Origin: Dirofilaria immitis
Taxonomy: Eukaryota > Nematoda > Chromadorea > Rhabditida > Onchocercidae
Length of the DNA: 64,000 nt
Assembly: GCA_024305405.1 (NCBI GenBank)
Contig: JAKNDB010000103.1
Coordinates: 2,604,001-2,668,000 of the forward strand
Direction: 5' to 3'
In this document: piece by piece, positions 47,346-61,639 of the stretch
Layout: every line of letters starts with the position of its first letter
Numbering within the stretch: the stretch's first letter is position 1
Translations under genes and position numbers: made by a program
Notes under the pieces: model-generated
Database searches by the model: none
What the model saw: the letters and a program-made list of their open reading frames with translations, nothing else
Told to the model about the DNA's origin: nothing

Positions 47346-49000
47346 TGGCAATATCATATATCCTGTTGTTTACTATCACTATTGATTTTGATATTTTTAT
47401 CAGTTTTATAATAATAAGTTGATAACACGAAGTTTTGACACAGTGCATTATTATAAACAATTTTAACGCTTTTCAAGATACCATATTCTTTGGTTTATTA
47501 TCGCTATTGACCTTTGATATCTTTTTATCAGTCTTATACGGAAATGATACCGCGAAAAATCTTGACATAATACTATAAACAGTATCATCAATACTATAAA
47601 CAGTATCAGTAAGCAATTTTGAGACCATGTACGGTACATTTTTCGTGATTTGCTATCGTTTTTAGCTAATAATTAATTTCCATATTTTGCTACCGTTATT
47701 GATCCTGCTCTACATTTCCTATGCATTACTATTATTAACAACCTTAATACTCTTTTTCAGCCTGATTCAAACAATATACTCAACTAATAACCATATTTAA
47801 CACTAGATTAATAACATGAATTATAATGTGTGATACTCTTAAGATCCCGATTTTCCTTGGTATCAACTCATTATTTGCCAGTGTTATGCGATTTTAATAT
47901 GTGTTACCAATTTATTATAATTCCTCATATTTTGCGACCATTACTTTCTTTGATATATTGATAGTTTTATCAATTTAAAACTGTAAGTACTAATGATACT
48001 GTTATTAGATAAGATAGTACGTACCTTTTATAGATGGTACCTATTCAGTAACAAATGATATCTTTATTACCATTATCATCACCTGTTGCTACTATACCTT
48101 TATTCTTTCAATAATTTAATCGTTGCTTAGCACAGAATAACAGGTTTTATTTTCTTTCTAAAACTTGAATGAAATGAAGGAACAATAAGAAATGCAATTT
48201 TCATATTGTCACAATGATCCATTTACAATTTAATTGATTTCAAAAAAAAATTTTTTTCAATCCAATTAAATCATCAAAATGTGTCATTCTATCATTCCTA
48301 TCTATCTATCTGTCCAATTCAATCCAATCAAAATTCATCTATCAATTATCAATCAAATTATTTGAAATAAATTTTGGCAAAAAAATTTTACTAAAATTGA
48401 TAAAAATTAAAATTTAAAAATCCATTCCTTCTCATTTTGCCAATTAAAAATTTCGTCCATTTTCTTCTTTTATGCAATAAATTTTATTTAATTTTCAGAT
48501 ACTTTCTTTTTCCTTCTTTTCACCTAAAGCTAATTTGATATGATAATTTAATCAGATAATAATCAGTTAATCAATTTAAATATATTTTAATGGCAATTTG
48601 ATTGTAATGATAAATTATGAATAAAATATTTGCAAATCATACTATCATTGATTCAAATAATATTACATAATCATATGCTTATATTGTTTGCTAGATAATC
48701 CAGCATAATGCTTAATACTCAAATACAATCGAAGGCATCATAGAATTTAGTTATGTTAAATGATATCATATTGATTAAATATAATATTAAATGATCATTT
48801 TATATTTATGTGACAGTTAAACGATTATTTTTAAATTACTAAACATGAAGTTCAGAAGTTGATAAAATTATAGAATGAAATATGAAGGATTATTAAAAGG
48901 AAAAATTGGCTTTAAGAAAATGATTTATAGCATATACACCGATTGAATTTTTATAGGAGGATATTATCATATTTCAAAATATTATTATTAAATTTGTGTA
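47346..49000. other. AT-rich DNA, degenerate repeats, no gene
   Basis: From 47360 to 48060, phrases such as TTTACTATCACTATTGATTT and CTTTGATATNTTTNATCAGT recur loosely (47370, 47500, 47690, 47940), pointing to an old tandem repeat. The remainder shows nothing recognisable. Confidence 0.4.
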
Positions 49001-49009
49001 AAGTATTCA

Positions 49010-49135
49010 TTGCTATTATTACTATTATTATTATTCTTATTGTTATTGTCATTATTATTATTATTATTATTATTATTGTTATTGTTATTGTTATTATTAT
49101 TATTATTATTGTTATTGTTGTTATTATTATTGTTC
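49010..49135. repeat. ATT/GTT microsatellite
   Basis: An interrupted (ATT)n/(GTT)n tract. The 80-codon Ile/Val-rich frame across it (48943-49185) is a repeat translation. Confidence 0.85.
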
Positions 49136-49714
49136 ACCTAAATTGCTATCGTTTTATTAGAAAAATTTTCGAATCTCTTTTTTAAGTGTCTAAGCTAAGC
49201 TATTATATAGCGATATTAGCTATCAGGGATCGTATCAATCAATAAGCATGATACATATATTTTATCATGGTTGATATTACTTTAGATTATAAAATCACAA
49301 TGATTGCTTATCATAATTTATCATTCTAAATTGACTTATAATAATTTTAATTATCATTCATTCATATAAATCACTTACTTCAGATCACGAAGTTATGATG
49401 ATTGTTTATAAAAATAATTTTATATGTCTGAATTGAATTATAATTATAATAATTCTAATTAATCATTCTTATCATTTTGTTCATTTAAATCATTCATTTA
49501 CAATTAGTCCAATGTTTATAAAAATTATTATTATTAATATCATTTATTGTTATTATTGAAATGTTTATTTTAAAATACAATCAAAAATATTCTTTTTATT
49601 TTGTTTTCTTATAAAATAATATTTATTAAAGTTCTAAGCATCGATAAAATATGTAAATAAATAAATTTTGATAATTACGAAAAAATTCCGATACATTTAA
49701 ATAATTAGTTAGTT

Positions 49715-49743
49715 AGTTAAAGTAGTAGTAGTAATACTATTAA

Positions 49744-49802
<59 letters not shown>

Positions 49803-50101
49803 CAGTAGTGGTAGTAGTGGTAGTAGTGCTGCTGGTAGTGGTAGTAGTAGTTGCTGGTAGTGGTAGTGGTAGTAGTGGTGATGGTAGTGTGTAGTAGTGC
49901 AGTAGTAGTAGCTAGTAGTGGTAGTGGTAGTAGTGTTGCTGTGTAGTGCTGTTGCTAGTAGTACTGTAGTAGTGGTGCGTTGGTAGTGTGCTGGTAGTTA
50001 GTAGTGGTAGTAGTAGTGGTAGTAGTAGTAGCAGTAGCAGTAGTAGCTAGTGGTAGTGGTGTTAGTAGTGGTAGTATGGTAGTAGTAGCAGTGGTAGTAG
50101 C

Positions 50102-50153
<52 letters not shown>

Positions 50154-50192
50154 ATGGTAGTAGTAGTAATAGTAGTAATAGAAATGATAATA
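49715..50192. repeat. Long GTA/GTG microsatellite cluster
   Basis: Nearly 480 bases of (GTA)n with GTG, GCT and GCA interruptions: pure GTA runs at both ends (about 49745-49798 and 50100-50152) and a scrambled centre. The poly-Val frame at 50004-50315 arises from it. The scrambled middle may also reflect sequencing difficulty. Confidence 0.9.
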
Positions 50193-50901
50193 ATGACAAA
50201 CTTTTTATATTATAATTATCGATCGGAATGTTGTCTAATACAGACTATAAATTTATTATTCTCCTTCCTATTAAATCTATTCATTGCGATCGATTACTTA
50301 TGCAAATTTATGTAATTATCAATTAATATGCATTGCGAAGATATTCGCAGCAAAATCATTTTGTCGCCAATTTCATCGCTAATTAAATGTTTCGATAAAT
50401 TTAATCAAAAGTCATAAAAAAAGTATTCGGCAAAAGTAAATAAAATGAATGAATTTTTGCACTATGTGATTATCAATGATAACTATAACACATTAATCGA
50501 TGATAAGATTTTATCATCATTATTATTATTATTATAAAAAAATAAAAATAATTTAGCAATAACTTGAAAAAGAATGAAATTGAATTGAAAGATAAATAAT
50601 AATATTTTCTTTTATTATTATTATTGTATCATTTATTGATTTATTTTCCGCGGTCTTTTTTTCGTTCCTTTTCGCAGATAATCGATAAAATGACTGAAGT
50701 AATCAATAGATGATATAATACATCATCTGTTATTATCAGAAGCCAATTTGATAAAAATTTTTTTGAGAAAATGAAAGATTCTGTAAAATCAATAAATTTA
50801 GTCTTAACAAAAACAAATCATTTGATTTTTTTTGAAAAAAAAATTTGAAAAAACTATTAATTATTAAATGATTATCAAGAGATCGAAGTTTAAATTAAAC
50901 A

Positions 50902-51144
50902 TTAAAGGTCAAGTTTATTAATGATCTCATTACAAGGACAATTTTCATCGTGATGATCATGATAAAGAATATATATATAGTTATATATTGGGTTGAGAAA
51001 TTGACAGGATCGTTGACATTTCTCAAGAGATGGCAAAGAAAGTTTGATATTGCTCGATATATAAATGATCAGATATGCAGAACTAATTGAGACAGGTATG
51101 ACAGGTAAAAGAAGATAGGAAATGATAATTCTGCTAAAAACCAC
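50902..51144 (-). CDS. Possible small secreted Cys-containing protein
   Basis: An 80-codon minus-strand frame starts MVFSRIIISYLLLPVIPVSI, which resembles a signal peptide, and then has LEKCQRSCQFLNP and ENCPCNE. The four cysteines in two short-spaced pairs are uncommon among the AT-driven frames of this window. It lies 4.6 kb upstream of kal-1 on the same strand, and its CQRSC motif recalls the CQTMC motif of the kal-1 first exon. It could be an independent small gene, an alternative first exon or chance. I do not recognise a family. Confidence 0.25.
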   Translation of the reverse strand: MVFSRIIISYLLLPVIPVSISSAYLIIYISSNIKLSLPSLEKCQRSCQFLNPIYNYIYILYHDHHDENCPCNEIINKLDL

Positions 51145-52690
51145 GAAATATCGTATAATTGCATAATGATGGATTTTTTTGATGTATCAAAGCGACAAAA
51201 GATTAGCGTTATAGACAAAGGAGATATTATCACTATGACAAATTTTCTTCTTATCTATTCGTTAAACATATTTGAAAAATGAAAATAATTTGAAATTTAC
51301 CTGTTTTCTTGTTTATCTATTTAATATCGGTAAAATTCGAATATGAAAATGAAAGGTCACAAAGTTGCATAAAGGTTACAAAGTTGCATATTAGTTTTTA
51401 TCGATAAATCAGAAATGAAATCGAAAATTATATCAATTTATCAAATCAATCACCGTCCTTTTTCTTAATTATCGCATTAAAAGGGAAGAAGTATATCAAA
51501 AAATAAAAATAAATTTATTTTTGATTAAATCATAGATAGTTAGTTATATTTGCAATTAACAAATAGTAATATTTCGAAGAGCATAAAAATAAACAGAAAT
51601 GAAATCAACAAAAGTATCAAATTTGGATAAATTAAAGTTTGTTTAAGAAAAGATGAGAATTTGAAAAAAATTTAAAAAAAGAAAAAGACGAAATTTCAAA
51701 TTAAAAAAATTAACTAATCAGCATTAAACACACGTAATATCAACTTGATAAGATAATTTAAATATGGTCGAGTATTGGCTTTGTAAAAGGAAGATATGAT
51801 TAAGATTATGTATGGTCGAGAATAATATATTCGATTTCAACGGTTGAGTTTTTTCCAACTATACAACGGTTTGATTGTTTTTAATCATATCAGATAACAT
51901 TTTTCAGATTTTAGAGATTACAGAGTGATATATATGATTAAGATTGGTGTATTCAATTTTATCATTTCCGATCATATCATGTAATACTTTCCGGATCTTT
52001 AAAAAAAATCCTTTCTTTTCAACCAAAAAAAAAAAAAATTAGAGAAAAGCGGATCATTCCATATCAGTGACATTAATTAATTTCATCCTGTTTATCTATC
52101 TGTTTATCACCTGATCATTGTTTAATGATAAAATTACTGTAGGTTTATAAACTAAATAACCAAATACCAAGAGAATATTCGAAATAGAATATAAGCATAA
52201 CATTTAACTATTTTATCGACCTAATTATTACTTTATTATTGTCCAATGATATTACTGTAGTTTTATAAACTAAACTAAATACCAAGAGAATATTCGAAAT
52301 AAAATATAAGCATAAAATTTAATTGTTTTTTGATTATAATTCAATTATTTAAATTTTAAATTCCAAAATAATTATGATATGATTAAAATTTGAATTTTAA
52401 AATAATTGCAAATATATTATGTCAATAAATTTCATTTTATTTTTATATTTTAATCAAAAATTTTTTTCAAAATTTATTTATAAAAATTTATAAAATTTAT
52501 TTACTATTATTTTATTTATCAAAATACAAAGTAATAAACAATTATTAATTCAATGAAGTAAATAAGTATCAAAAGGAGGAAGAAATGCTTTCCAAATTTA
52601 ATCCACTTTATCATTCAGCGGTATTTCTATAATGCGATACATTAGGAATATTCTATACTTATGGATCAAGGACTTTTGGATGAGTACTAC
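51145..52690. other. AT-rich DNA, no gene
   Basis: A duplicated segment (ACCAAGAGAATATTCGAAAT plus A.AATATAAGCATAA) appears at about 52168-52203 and 52273-52315, within a roughly 105-base tandem duplication. Nothing else is recognised. Confidence 0.45.
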
Positions 52691-52734
52691 AATCAACATC
52701 CGATAAGTGGATGATGATGTTCTTGCATCATACC

Positions 52735-53005
52735 ATATTCCTTGATATTCTAAATTCATGGATACAGAATTGTTCATTATTTTATGTTTAACAAGAATAT
52801 GAAGTTGATGGAAAATTGCATCATAACATACTTCTTGATATTCTAAATTCATAATGGATACAGAATCGTTCATTATTTTATGTTTAACAAGAATATGAAG
52901 TTGATGGAAAATTGCATCATAACATACTTCTTGATATTCTAAATTCATAATGGATACAGAATCGTTCATTATTTTATGTTTAACAAGAATATGAAGTTGA
53001 TGGAA
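52735..53005. repeat. 96-bp tandem repeat, ~3 copies
   Basis: The landmark GATACAGAAT occurs at 52761, 52857 and 52953, an exact 96-base period with near identity between the last two units. Because 96 is divisible by three, it leaves a 123-codon minus-strand frame open (32-residue period, MNDSVSIMNLEYQEVCYDAI and so on). With no start context or family signal, I treat that frame as repeat-derived. Confidence 0.88.
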
Positions 53006-55845
53006 ATTTATTTCATCCCGTATTTCCTAACATTTTGATCCGTGAATAAAAATATAAAATCAATCGAAATTAAAAAAAAATGTGATATTCGATAAGTGAA
53101 TGTTATTTCTATGGCATTTCATATTTCTTAATATTCTGAATCCGACAATAGAATCACTCAGTATTTCAGGTTAACAAAAAAAAGAGAAATACGAAGTTGT
53201 CAGAAAATTCAAATTTTAAATTTTATAACCTATAAAAAGAAATGTTCGATGGTACTCAACTTGTAGAAGTATTCAATTTCTCTTCTCTTCTCTCTCTCTC
53301 TCTCTCTCTCCATTTTTCTCAGAAATAAAATTGCTATAAAAATTTTTAGTTTAGAAAAGTAACTTCTTCAAATTCAAAGAATGTATATTGTTGAATGAAG
53401 AAATAAATTAAATTTTTATCTTTTGAATTTAAAATTTCTTACAAATTTACACAAATCATTTACATCAATATGAACTATTGAAAATAAATTTGAATAGTAC
53501 GGAATTGAACTTTTAGAACTTTTTTCTTCGTCATTTTTAAGAGATTATTAAATTATCCTTTTCTTTTTTGTTGATTTAAATATGGTCGTTTCGTTATAAC
53601 AACAATTTTCTTCTTTTTCCTCATCAAATATTCTAAATATTGAAAGATTATTTCCGGAAGTTATATACTATTCCGGTTTTTAAGTATTTCAGTTATTTTG
53701 CATAATAATAGAAGAAAAAGGATAGAAAAAAAGTTAATAAATCAAAAATTCGCAATAAATTTATTACTATAAAATTGTAATAATTTAAATTTTAAAAGAA
53801 ATGAAATTTTTGAATAAATTTTATAATAAATACGAATTGAAATGAAATTAAATTATTTTTAATTAATTGTACTTAATTAAAGCAATTAATTATGCCTAAA
53901 AGGTTCATAACAAACGAAATATTATAAATAGTCTGATTAAATTACTATCAAATGATAATCCTTAAAGATGATAATGATTATTATTAAATGGCGGCAACAA
54001 TTGTACTACTATCAAAATTCATTTCAAAATATCTTTCAAATAAAAAAATTTATTTTGCGAAATGCTTTGATAATATCTATCAGACAAATTACTCAATGGA
54101 ATGGAGACAATATCTCACCTGTAGTAAATATTTTTTGAGAAATAAATAAAATGGGAAGGTAAAAGAAGAAAAAAAGAAAGATGGGATATATTTGAAGAGT
54201 AACAAACATCTTGTCGCCTTTTGTGCTCTTAGAATGTGACAGGTAAATTGCTCTAACAACAGGGGTCAACCAATATTTCCTGCTAAATAATGAATACCTG
54301 AGGAAATACCTGAACTATATGAAAAAATAAAAATTAAACTTTTCTACTAAAAAAAAAAAAAAAAACGATAACTATTTTATTGATTTTAATTCTTTTAGCG
54401 TATTTTGTTTTTCTTTCAAATTTTTGAAATGAAATTAAACAATTTGAAAAGATTAAAAAAGAGAAATTTTAAAATTTTAATAAATAATAATTTCAAATTA
54501 TAATTTTAATAAAAAAATTAAATTTTTGAAATATTTTTTACAATTTAAATAATAAAAATTTTTGAAGAATTTTTATTATTTTTCTTTGCAAAATTAAATT
54601 ACAAAATAGGCCAATTATTCTGATTTGATAAATAGAAAATGCGTTGAAATTTATGAAAATTCGTTTATTCAAATTTTTTTTTCTGAACGAAATTTTTGGA
54701 ATTATTTAATTTTTAAATAAATAATATTAATGTAATCATAGAAGATTTTTTCCTTTAAATTAAAATAAAGCATTCATTTTTTTGAGGAAATAAATTATTG
54801 CTAATCGCTAAAATTAAAAGTAATAATCTTTAATCTTAATCTTACATAATTAATTCATTTAAATGATTAATATTTGCATAATTAATTAGTCAATTCATTT
54901 CAATCAAATTTTTATGAATGAATAGAAAATAGGAAATAAAATGATTTCTTTCTTTTTTTCTTTTCTTTTTGCTCAAATTCTCGAGCAAAACTTTTAATAG
55001 AATTGCATATAATTTGACTAATGAATAATTTTACGATGCATTTTATTAGGATTACTATTATCTTAGAAAAAGAGAGAAAGAGAGAGAGGGACAGAGAAAA
55101 AGAGAGGGAGAGAGAAAAATTGAATTATTCCAAATCAACTATATTTTATTTTTTATGCCGCTAACAACAATGAGAAGTTTACATTACAGTATCCTGATTT
55201 ATCCAAAATCAGGATTATCACTATCAGCTTTTACAATTTGCTAATCTTACTGTTGAAAACGAAGTAACCATTCAATTTCAAAATAATTCTTTCATGTATT
55301 GTTTTTTTCTCTCCAATCATTCCGAATCTTTAAAAAAAAAAGAATCAAATATGTAAAAAAATTTGCCATTAAATTAATTTAAACCGATCTACCGTATTAC
55401 GATCTACCGTATTGCAATAATTAAAATTTAAAAATTTCGATAATTTGAAAAAAAACGATCAAATAATAATCAAAAATATTTTGTAATAAAAAAAATAGAA
55501 AAAGTTTAATTTGCAAAAATATTACTAAAAAAATAAACAAATAAACGATAGCGAAATTTAAGGCTTACTGAAATTTTACACTTTATGTATCGTTGTAAAT
55601 AAATAAAAATTTTTCAAAACAAAATTTTCTTCTAAAATTTATTTTTCAAAAATTCAATTTTATAATTTTCTAAATTTAAAAAGAAAAATTTTCAAATTTA
55701 GATTTTGGAAAATGAAACTTTTTTTAAAGAGAATCATAAATTTAAAACTTTTTAAAATTTTGCATATTACATAAATTCATTTTAATAATGAGAATAATTA
55801 TTCACAAATACATTTAATTACATGATATATTAATACGTGTTCTAA
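53006..55845. other. AT-rich DNA, no gene
   Basis: Contains (TC)n at 53283-53311 and an AG-rich tract at 55070-55115. No coding or RNA gene signal. Confidence 0.45.
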
Positions 55846-55869
55846 GTCAATTTTTATCGTAATATTGAC

Positions 55870-56165
55870 GGATTGGAATACGTTGAAATATTCACAGAAC
55901 ACGCTTCGTTCCATGTATCATCACGTAGTAAAATATTAAAATATTCACAGAATACGCTTTGTTTCATATATCACGTAATAAGATGTTAAAATATTCACGA
56001 AGTACGTTGAAATATTCACGAAATCCGTTGAAATATTCACGGAATACGATTTATTTTGTATATCATCATGTAACAAGACGTTGAAATATTCACGAAGTAC
56101 GTTGAAATATTCGCGGAATACGTTGAAATATTCACGGAATACGATTTATTTTGTATATCATCACG
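55870..56165. repeat. GTTGAAATATTCACGGAATACG composite repeat
   Basis: A short unit of about 23 bases (CGTTGAAATATTCACGGAAT) is repeated six to eight times, punctuated by a longer module (TTTATTTTGTATATCATCAC plus GTAATAAGA) at about 55900, 55960, 56048 and 56146. This gives a two-level repeat. Confidence 0.78.
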
Positions 56166-57360
56166 TAATAAGAAATAATCCATGAAAAGATGAAATTTTA
56201 AAAATAAATTTGTAAGAAAATAACACTTGATAGTAATATGATATACCAATTAATGCGTTAATAGGCGTAGAAACGACGAATGTGCATTGATAATTTGATA
56301 AGGCAGAAGACTATTTAATCACTGATTTATGATTGATTTAATGAAAATTACGGTAAAACCGGATTTTCCATAGATCATTACCCTTTCTTTATTTACCGTT
56401 CCATTCTCGTTTTAACCCATCAATTGAACCATCTGCAACCTTCAAACAATGAAATTAAAATTATTTCATCTCATTCTTAATTTTATAACTTTTTTAAATT
56501 ACCTTTCGCCCCCGCTAATTGATATTTATTGATTTGACATTTAGACAACAGTTACATTACAATTGCATTATCAGAAATACTACTGATAACAGATTATTAT
56601 TATTTCATAACATCAAAAAGTTACAAAACAATTTATTTTATTAGCAAAATATCGAATAAAATTAAACAAAAGAAATCGTAATATTTTATTTGAATAAAAT
56701 TCTCGCTAATTAAAATAACAGTCAAGATCAAGATCAAGAATTTATCATTTGGGAATTTTAAAGGTCAGAATAGTTTAAATTATTTTATTAACAAGAATAT
56801 CGAAATAAATGAAACGAAAGAAATTTAAAAATTAAAATATATTAATATATGATTATATGAATATATAATTGTGATAATAAAAATTTGATAATATTTGATA
56901 ATAAATGATTTGAATAAAAATTTTTGCTAATTTCAATGAATGCTAAAAAATTGCGATAAATTATTGAAAAAGGATTGATAATTTTGAAAAGTTTATGGAA
57001 AATTATTTAGGAATTATTTTTTTTTCTAAAAGTTTTTTTCTTTCTTTCTTTTTTGACTGAAAAGATTTTGAAATAATTTTTTTTTTTTGTTTTTGTTTCG
57101 TTCTTACATTCTTTTAGGATCAATAATTTGTTATTTGTGAAAGTTTTGATGTAAATAATTTTTCGTAAAATTATTTTATCTCATTGAAACAAATTTTAAC
57201 AAGTTTTCCTTGAAAATTTTATTCTTATCGCTCATTCGAATCATTTTTTAAATTTCTTTAATTGTGCATTATTCCTCCATTTTTTCAATTTCTTTCTTTC
57301 TTTTTCTTTTTCTTTTTGCTATTATATCTTTGCAAATACTAATATTTATAATTTTATTAA
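56166..57360. other. AT-rich DNA, no gene
   Basis: Nothing recognised. The 70-codon minus-strand frame at 56037-56249 overlaps the preceding repeat. Confidence 0.4.
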
Positions 57361-57364
57361 ATAA

Positions 57365-57985
57365 TAAACCTAAATTTTATACGATAAGTTTATTTTTTAG
57401 AACTTTTATTGTTAATATATTTGGAACTTGGCGCATAAGTTTTACTAAATAAACCTAAAAACCTACGATAAGTTTATTTTTTAGAACTCTTATTGTTAAC
57501 ATATTTAGAACTTGACGCATAGGTTTTTCTGACGATAATTAATTTTTGCTGTAACTTTATTTAGAATTATTTCTGTAGAATTACTGTAAATGTTTTCCTG
57601 ATCTATATTTAAAATTATTTTTACAAGTTACTGTAGGTTTCATTTTTTTTTTTAAAGGATTAATTTCTATTTGTAGATCTATTTTTAGAATAATTTTTAC
57701 GTGTTATGGTACTTTTGCTTAGAACTATTTATTTAATGCAAAGTTTGCTTAGAACAAATTTCTACAAATCTATTTACGATCGTTTCTTGAAGTTTGTTTA
57801 GGATTAACTTCTTCTAAAGGCGTTAATTTAATTTAAACCTGTCACAGGTCTATTTAAAACAATTTTCGCAGGCCTATTTAGATTTACTTTTACAGATCAT
57901 TTCAGAATTGCTATTCAGACCTGTTTATGATCACTTTTAGAAGTCTATTTAAAAATTACCGCCTTAGGATCGATTTAAGATTACT
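57365..57985. repeat. 84-bp duplication and degenerate TTTAGAA repeats
   Basis: A segment with ACGATAAGTTTATTTTTTAG and AACTT.GCGCATA is duplicated in tandem at about 57380-57530. It is followed to about 57985 by irregular repeats of TATTTAGAATTATTTTTACA type. Confidence 0.65.
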
Positions 57986-59300
57986 AATGCAAATTTTTAT
58001 GATTAAATTTTGCATCTTTTTATGATTATGTGAAATATAAACAATTTTTGAACTTTATAACTTTATAACTTAATTATAATTAATTTTATCATAATCTCTT
58101 TGAAGGCAATTAAAATTTTGATTGAAAAAAAATGTTTTATTAGTAAATGAATGTCATACATTTCTTAAATATTATAATAAGAAAATAAATATTTATTGAA
58201 TTAAATATCAGAAATGAATAATAAAGAAATTAAAATTAATTAATTAATAATTCGAAGCAATAATCCTATATTCTAAAATTAAAAAATGATTTGTATTTTG
58301 TAAAATTTACGTTTAACAGATATCAATAGATAACGAAATGATAAGGTATGCATCCGAAAACAATTACTATAGTGATATTGAAAATGAAAATAGAATAATA
58401 AAAAAAATGATTTGTATACTATATTTAAAAGAAAGTTTCGAGATTTAAAAACAAAACTGGCATAAAAAGATTTCGAGAAAATTTTGATATGATAATACCA
58501 CTCAACTAAAGTTATTTAGAATTATTTATCAATTAAAAAAAATAAATGAATGAAAGGAGCTTGTTAGAAAATTAGATCTTATCAGTAATCTTTTTTTTTT
58601 CAATGCATTTTGCTAATACTTGATTTTCATTCATTTATTTTTAATTGACAAATAATTCTAAATATAACTTTAGTAATAAACAAGTAGATAAAGAATGAAT
58701 GAAGTGATAAGTGATGTGCAAAATGATAAATTGATTCCGTTAAAGATATTAATTTTCATTCGTCTTATCATTACGAATGATATATTTAATAAGAAGTTGT
58801 AAAAGAATTTTCCATAATATTTTTAAATTATATGAAATTTTTATCAATTTTTTAAAATTAAATTTGATAAATTTTTTAATATTAATTCTTTGTTTGATAA
58901 TTTTTAACATTTTTTTTGGCTTAAATTAATCAATTCAAATAAAATATTTATAGGAAAAAATATAAATAACATAAATAAATATATTCCATAAATAAACTAC
59001 TTGCAATCTTTGATCAATCTATTTTAGTAATTTCAAAAAAATTTTTAGTGCTCTTTGCTTATCACTGGTGATAAACCCTTCTTATCACTGATAATTTGAT
59101 AAACAAATATGTTAAATGGAATATTACTGGTAATTTGGTGACCAGATGAGTTAAACAGAATAATATGATAAATTGATAAGAGGATAAGTTAAACAAAATA
59201 ATATTTGATGATAACTCATATATTCAGTTTCTTTCGGCTGATTGATATAAAGTTCTAATTTATATTGGAGTTGAAATTATGATAGCTGCAATTGGTGAAA
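57986..59300. other. AT-rich DNA, no gene
   Basis: No feature recognised beyond scattered inverted AT words, for example TTATTTATCAATTAAAAA near 58523 and its inverted echo near 58635. Confidence 0.4.
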
Positions 59301-59319
59301 TAATAAATAAGGTCTCTTA

Positions 59320-59685
59320 GTGACATCTTTCATCTTTCGAATAGCAACCATTGATAAGTTCTTAATTCTCGAATGCTGTCACTGATAAGTTCTCCTAAGC
59401 TCTCGAGTAGCATTATTGATAAATTCGTAGCTGTCGAATAATATTACTGATATATCTAAATGTTCTTGGTTTTCGAATAGCATCAATGATAGGTGCTTAG
59501 CTATCCAATACTATCACTAATAAGTTCTCCTAAAATATCGAATAGCATTATCCACAAGTTTGCAGCTGTCGAATAATTTTACTGATAATTCTTAGCTCTC
59601 GAAATAGCGCTACCGATAAGTTTTTAATTTCCGAACAATATTACCACTAACTCTTTGGTTCCGAACAGTATCACTGATAAAATCA
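59320..59685. repeat. Degenerate 30-60-bp repeat (TCTCGAATAGCATCACTGATA)
   Basis: Around nine units combine CTCGAATAGCAT with ACTGATAAGTTCTTAGC. Spacing is variable and divergence high, suggesting an old tandem array. Not coding. Confidence 0.65.
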
Positions 59686-61230
59686 AAATTTTGTCGTCAT
59701 CCATCTGAAGGATTTTGATATCTAAGCTTCATCTAATCATTCCTCCTCTTTTCCTTAATAAGTTTGATCTATGTTGGTTGGTTTTGCTTATAATATCAAA
59801 TAAAGATGAACGAATGTTCGGGAAGTGAAGTGAAGCATACTTGGCTAAGCTCTATCGTTTCGAGAAGCAATATATGCAAATTTCCTCATCTCATAAGTTG
59901 CATTATGAAAGAATTGGCCAAAAGAGAAGTAGTGGGATGAAGTAGGAGAGCTTCTTAAGGCTTACAATTAATGATTTATTGATTTGGCTTATTTATTAGG
60001 GATGATGTATCCATAATTGATTTATTTTTTCAAAAATATTGAATATAATAACAAAAAACTAGCGGCAAAATGATTAATTGAAATTTTAATTTTTAAATTA
60101 AAATTTTCAACTAATTCCTTGGCTATTCCTTGGCCAGCATATTATAACATATATTTGGCATGTATTAATAGATCGAGAGGAAAAAGTTGTGTATTAATTA
60201 AAATATTTAATTAAAATTAATTTCAATTAAATATATTAATTTCAATTAAAATTATCTCAATTGCCTGCATGCAAATTATTAATTCAATACTTAAAATATT
60301 AATTAATTAATAATTTATTGAAAATTTCTCAATTCATGTAAGTAATTGAAAACATGCGAAACTGCTGTCATTCCCGCCTTTCCGCGAATTCTTAAACTAC
60401 TCGAAACTACGGTTATAACTTTAATGATACAATACAACTTATTTAATTTAATTTAATCAATAATATATGATAACAACTACTTTTTTCTTGAAACTTCATA
60501 AATATATGTATCATGCTTGAAATCTTAATACATGAAAGATATCGAGAATATCTCGTCTCGATTTACAAACAAAATAGGATCAATACTGTTAAATTCACTA
60601 AGAATTATCGGTATTTTTTCAATTATTCAGAAATATTCGAGAATAATCTTTCTTCATTTAAAGAAAGATATAGTAAAGCTATTAGTTTTAGATTAGATAA
60701 GAAATTATTCATATAATTTATCATTTGGAGAAATTTGAGAAAATATCGGAGAATATCGTTTTCTCATTTATAGGAGTGATAAAATTCAATTTATTGATTT
60801 AATTAAAAAATTACCGGTATTTCTATCACCTGAACAAATTTATATTCTCGTATATTGTAATTCGTGCAATAATCTTAAGCAATTATGCAGTCAAATCGAG
60901 AATTGAAATATTAATTAATAATTTAAGTTAATTAATTAGTTAATGCATTTCTTAATTACTGCATTATTTAAACATTTTATTTATTCATTCTTAAATTGTC
61001 TTTAACTTGCAAGCGTAACATTGAAAAATATAAAATTAACTTAATTAAAATTAAGTAAATATAAATAATTCAATTCGAAAATATAAATTGAACAAATCAT
61101 GCGGAATTTGAAGTTTATTTTCATCCCAAATATAATTCAATACTTAAAATACAAGTATCTATTATTTTATTAATTTAATAATAAATAAAATCTTTCAAAA
61201 ATATACCGAATATATAGTAAGTATATAATT
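59686..61230. other. AT-rich DNA, no supported gene
   Basis: A 67-codon plus-strand frame (60513-60716, MLEILIHERYREYLVSIYKQ and so on) is the only moderately non-repetitive candidate. No family match, acceptor or partner exon was found. A slightly GC-richer patch lies at 60365-60415. Confidence 0.35.
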
Positions 61231-61234
61231 AAAT

Positions 61235-61260
61235 ATTTTGGGTAAATTTTTACCCAAAAT
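61235..61260. repeat. Perfect 11-bp hairpin
   Basis: ATTTTGGGTAA, loop ATTT, TTACCCAAAAT. It is short and in noncoding DNA, with no adjacent gene whose 3' end it could mark. Confidence 0.7.
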
Positions 61261-61639
61261 TAAGAATATTTATCGAATTTACAATATCAATTGATTTATT
61301 CAAAAATATTCGTAAGTGTTAGAAAATTTACAAATTGATTGGCAATATAAATTCGAGAAATGAGTTAAAACAATTTATAAATAATGATGATTCCTAAAAA
61401 TCAATCGATAATTTTATTGACTGAGCTAATTTAATCAACAAAGATCATTAACTCTTATAGAAATTTTTAAAATATTTTAAATCATTCATTTGCGATATTT
61501 GAGAATGTAATAGTTTTTTTTTTCAATTTTAAGACTTATTAGAATTTGTTTAGAAAAATAAACAAAAACAAAAAGAACGAAAAATTGAAATTGTTAAAAT
61601 TTAAAAACACTCAAACAAATTCTTATCTTTGAAAAACAA

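Noticed and set aside
50004..50315. Poly-Val frame of 103 codons
   Set aside because: Product of the GTA/GTG microsatellite cluster.
52598..52969. 123-codon minus-strand frame with a 32-residue period
   Set aside because: It is the translation of a 96-bp tandem repeat, with no start context, splice context or family signal.
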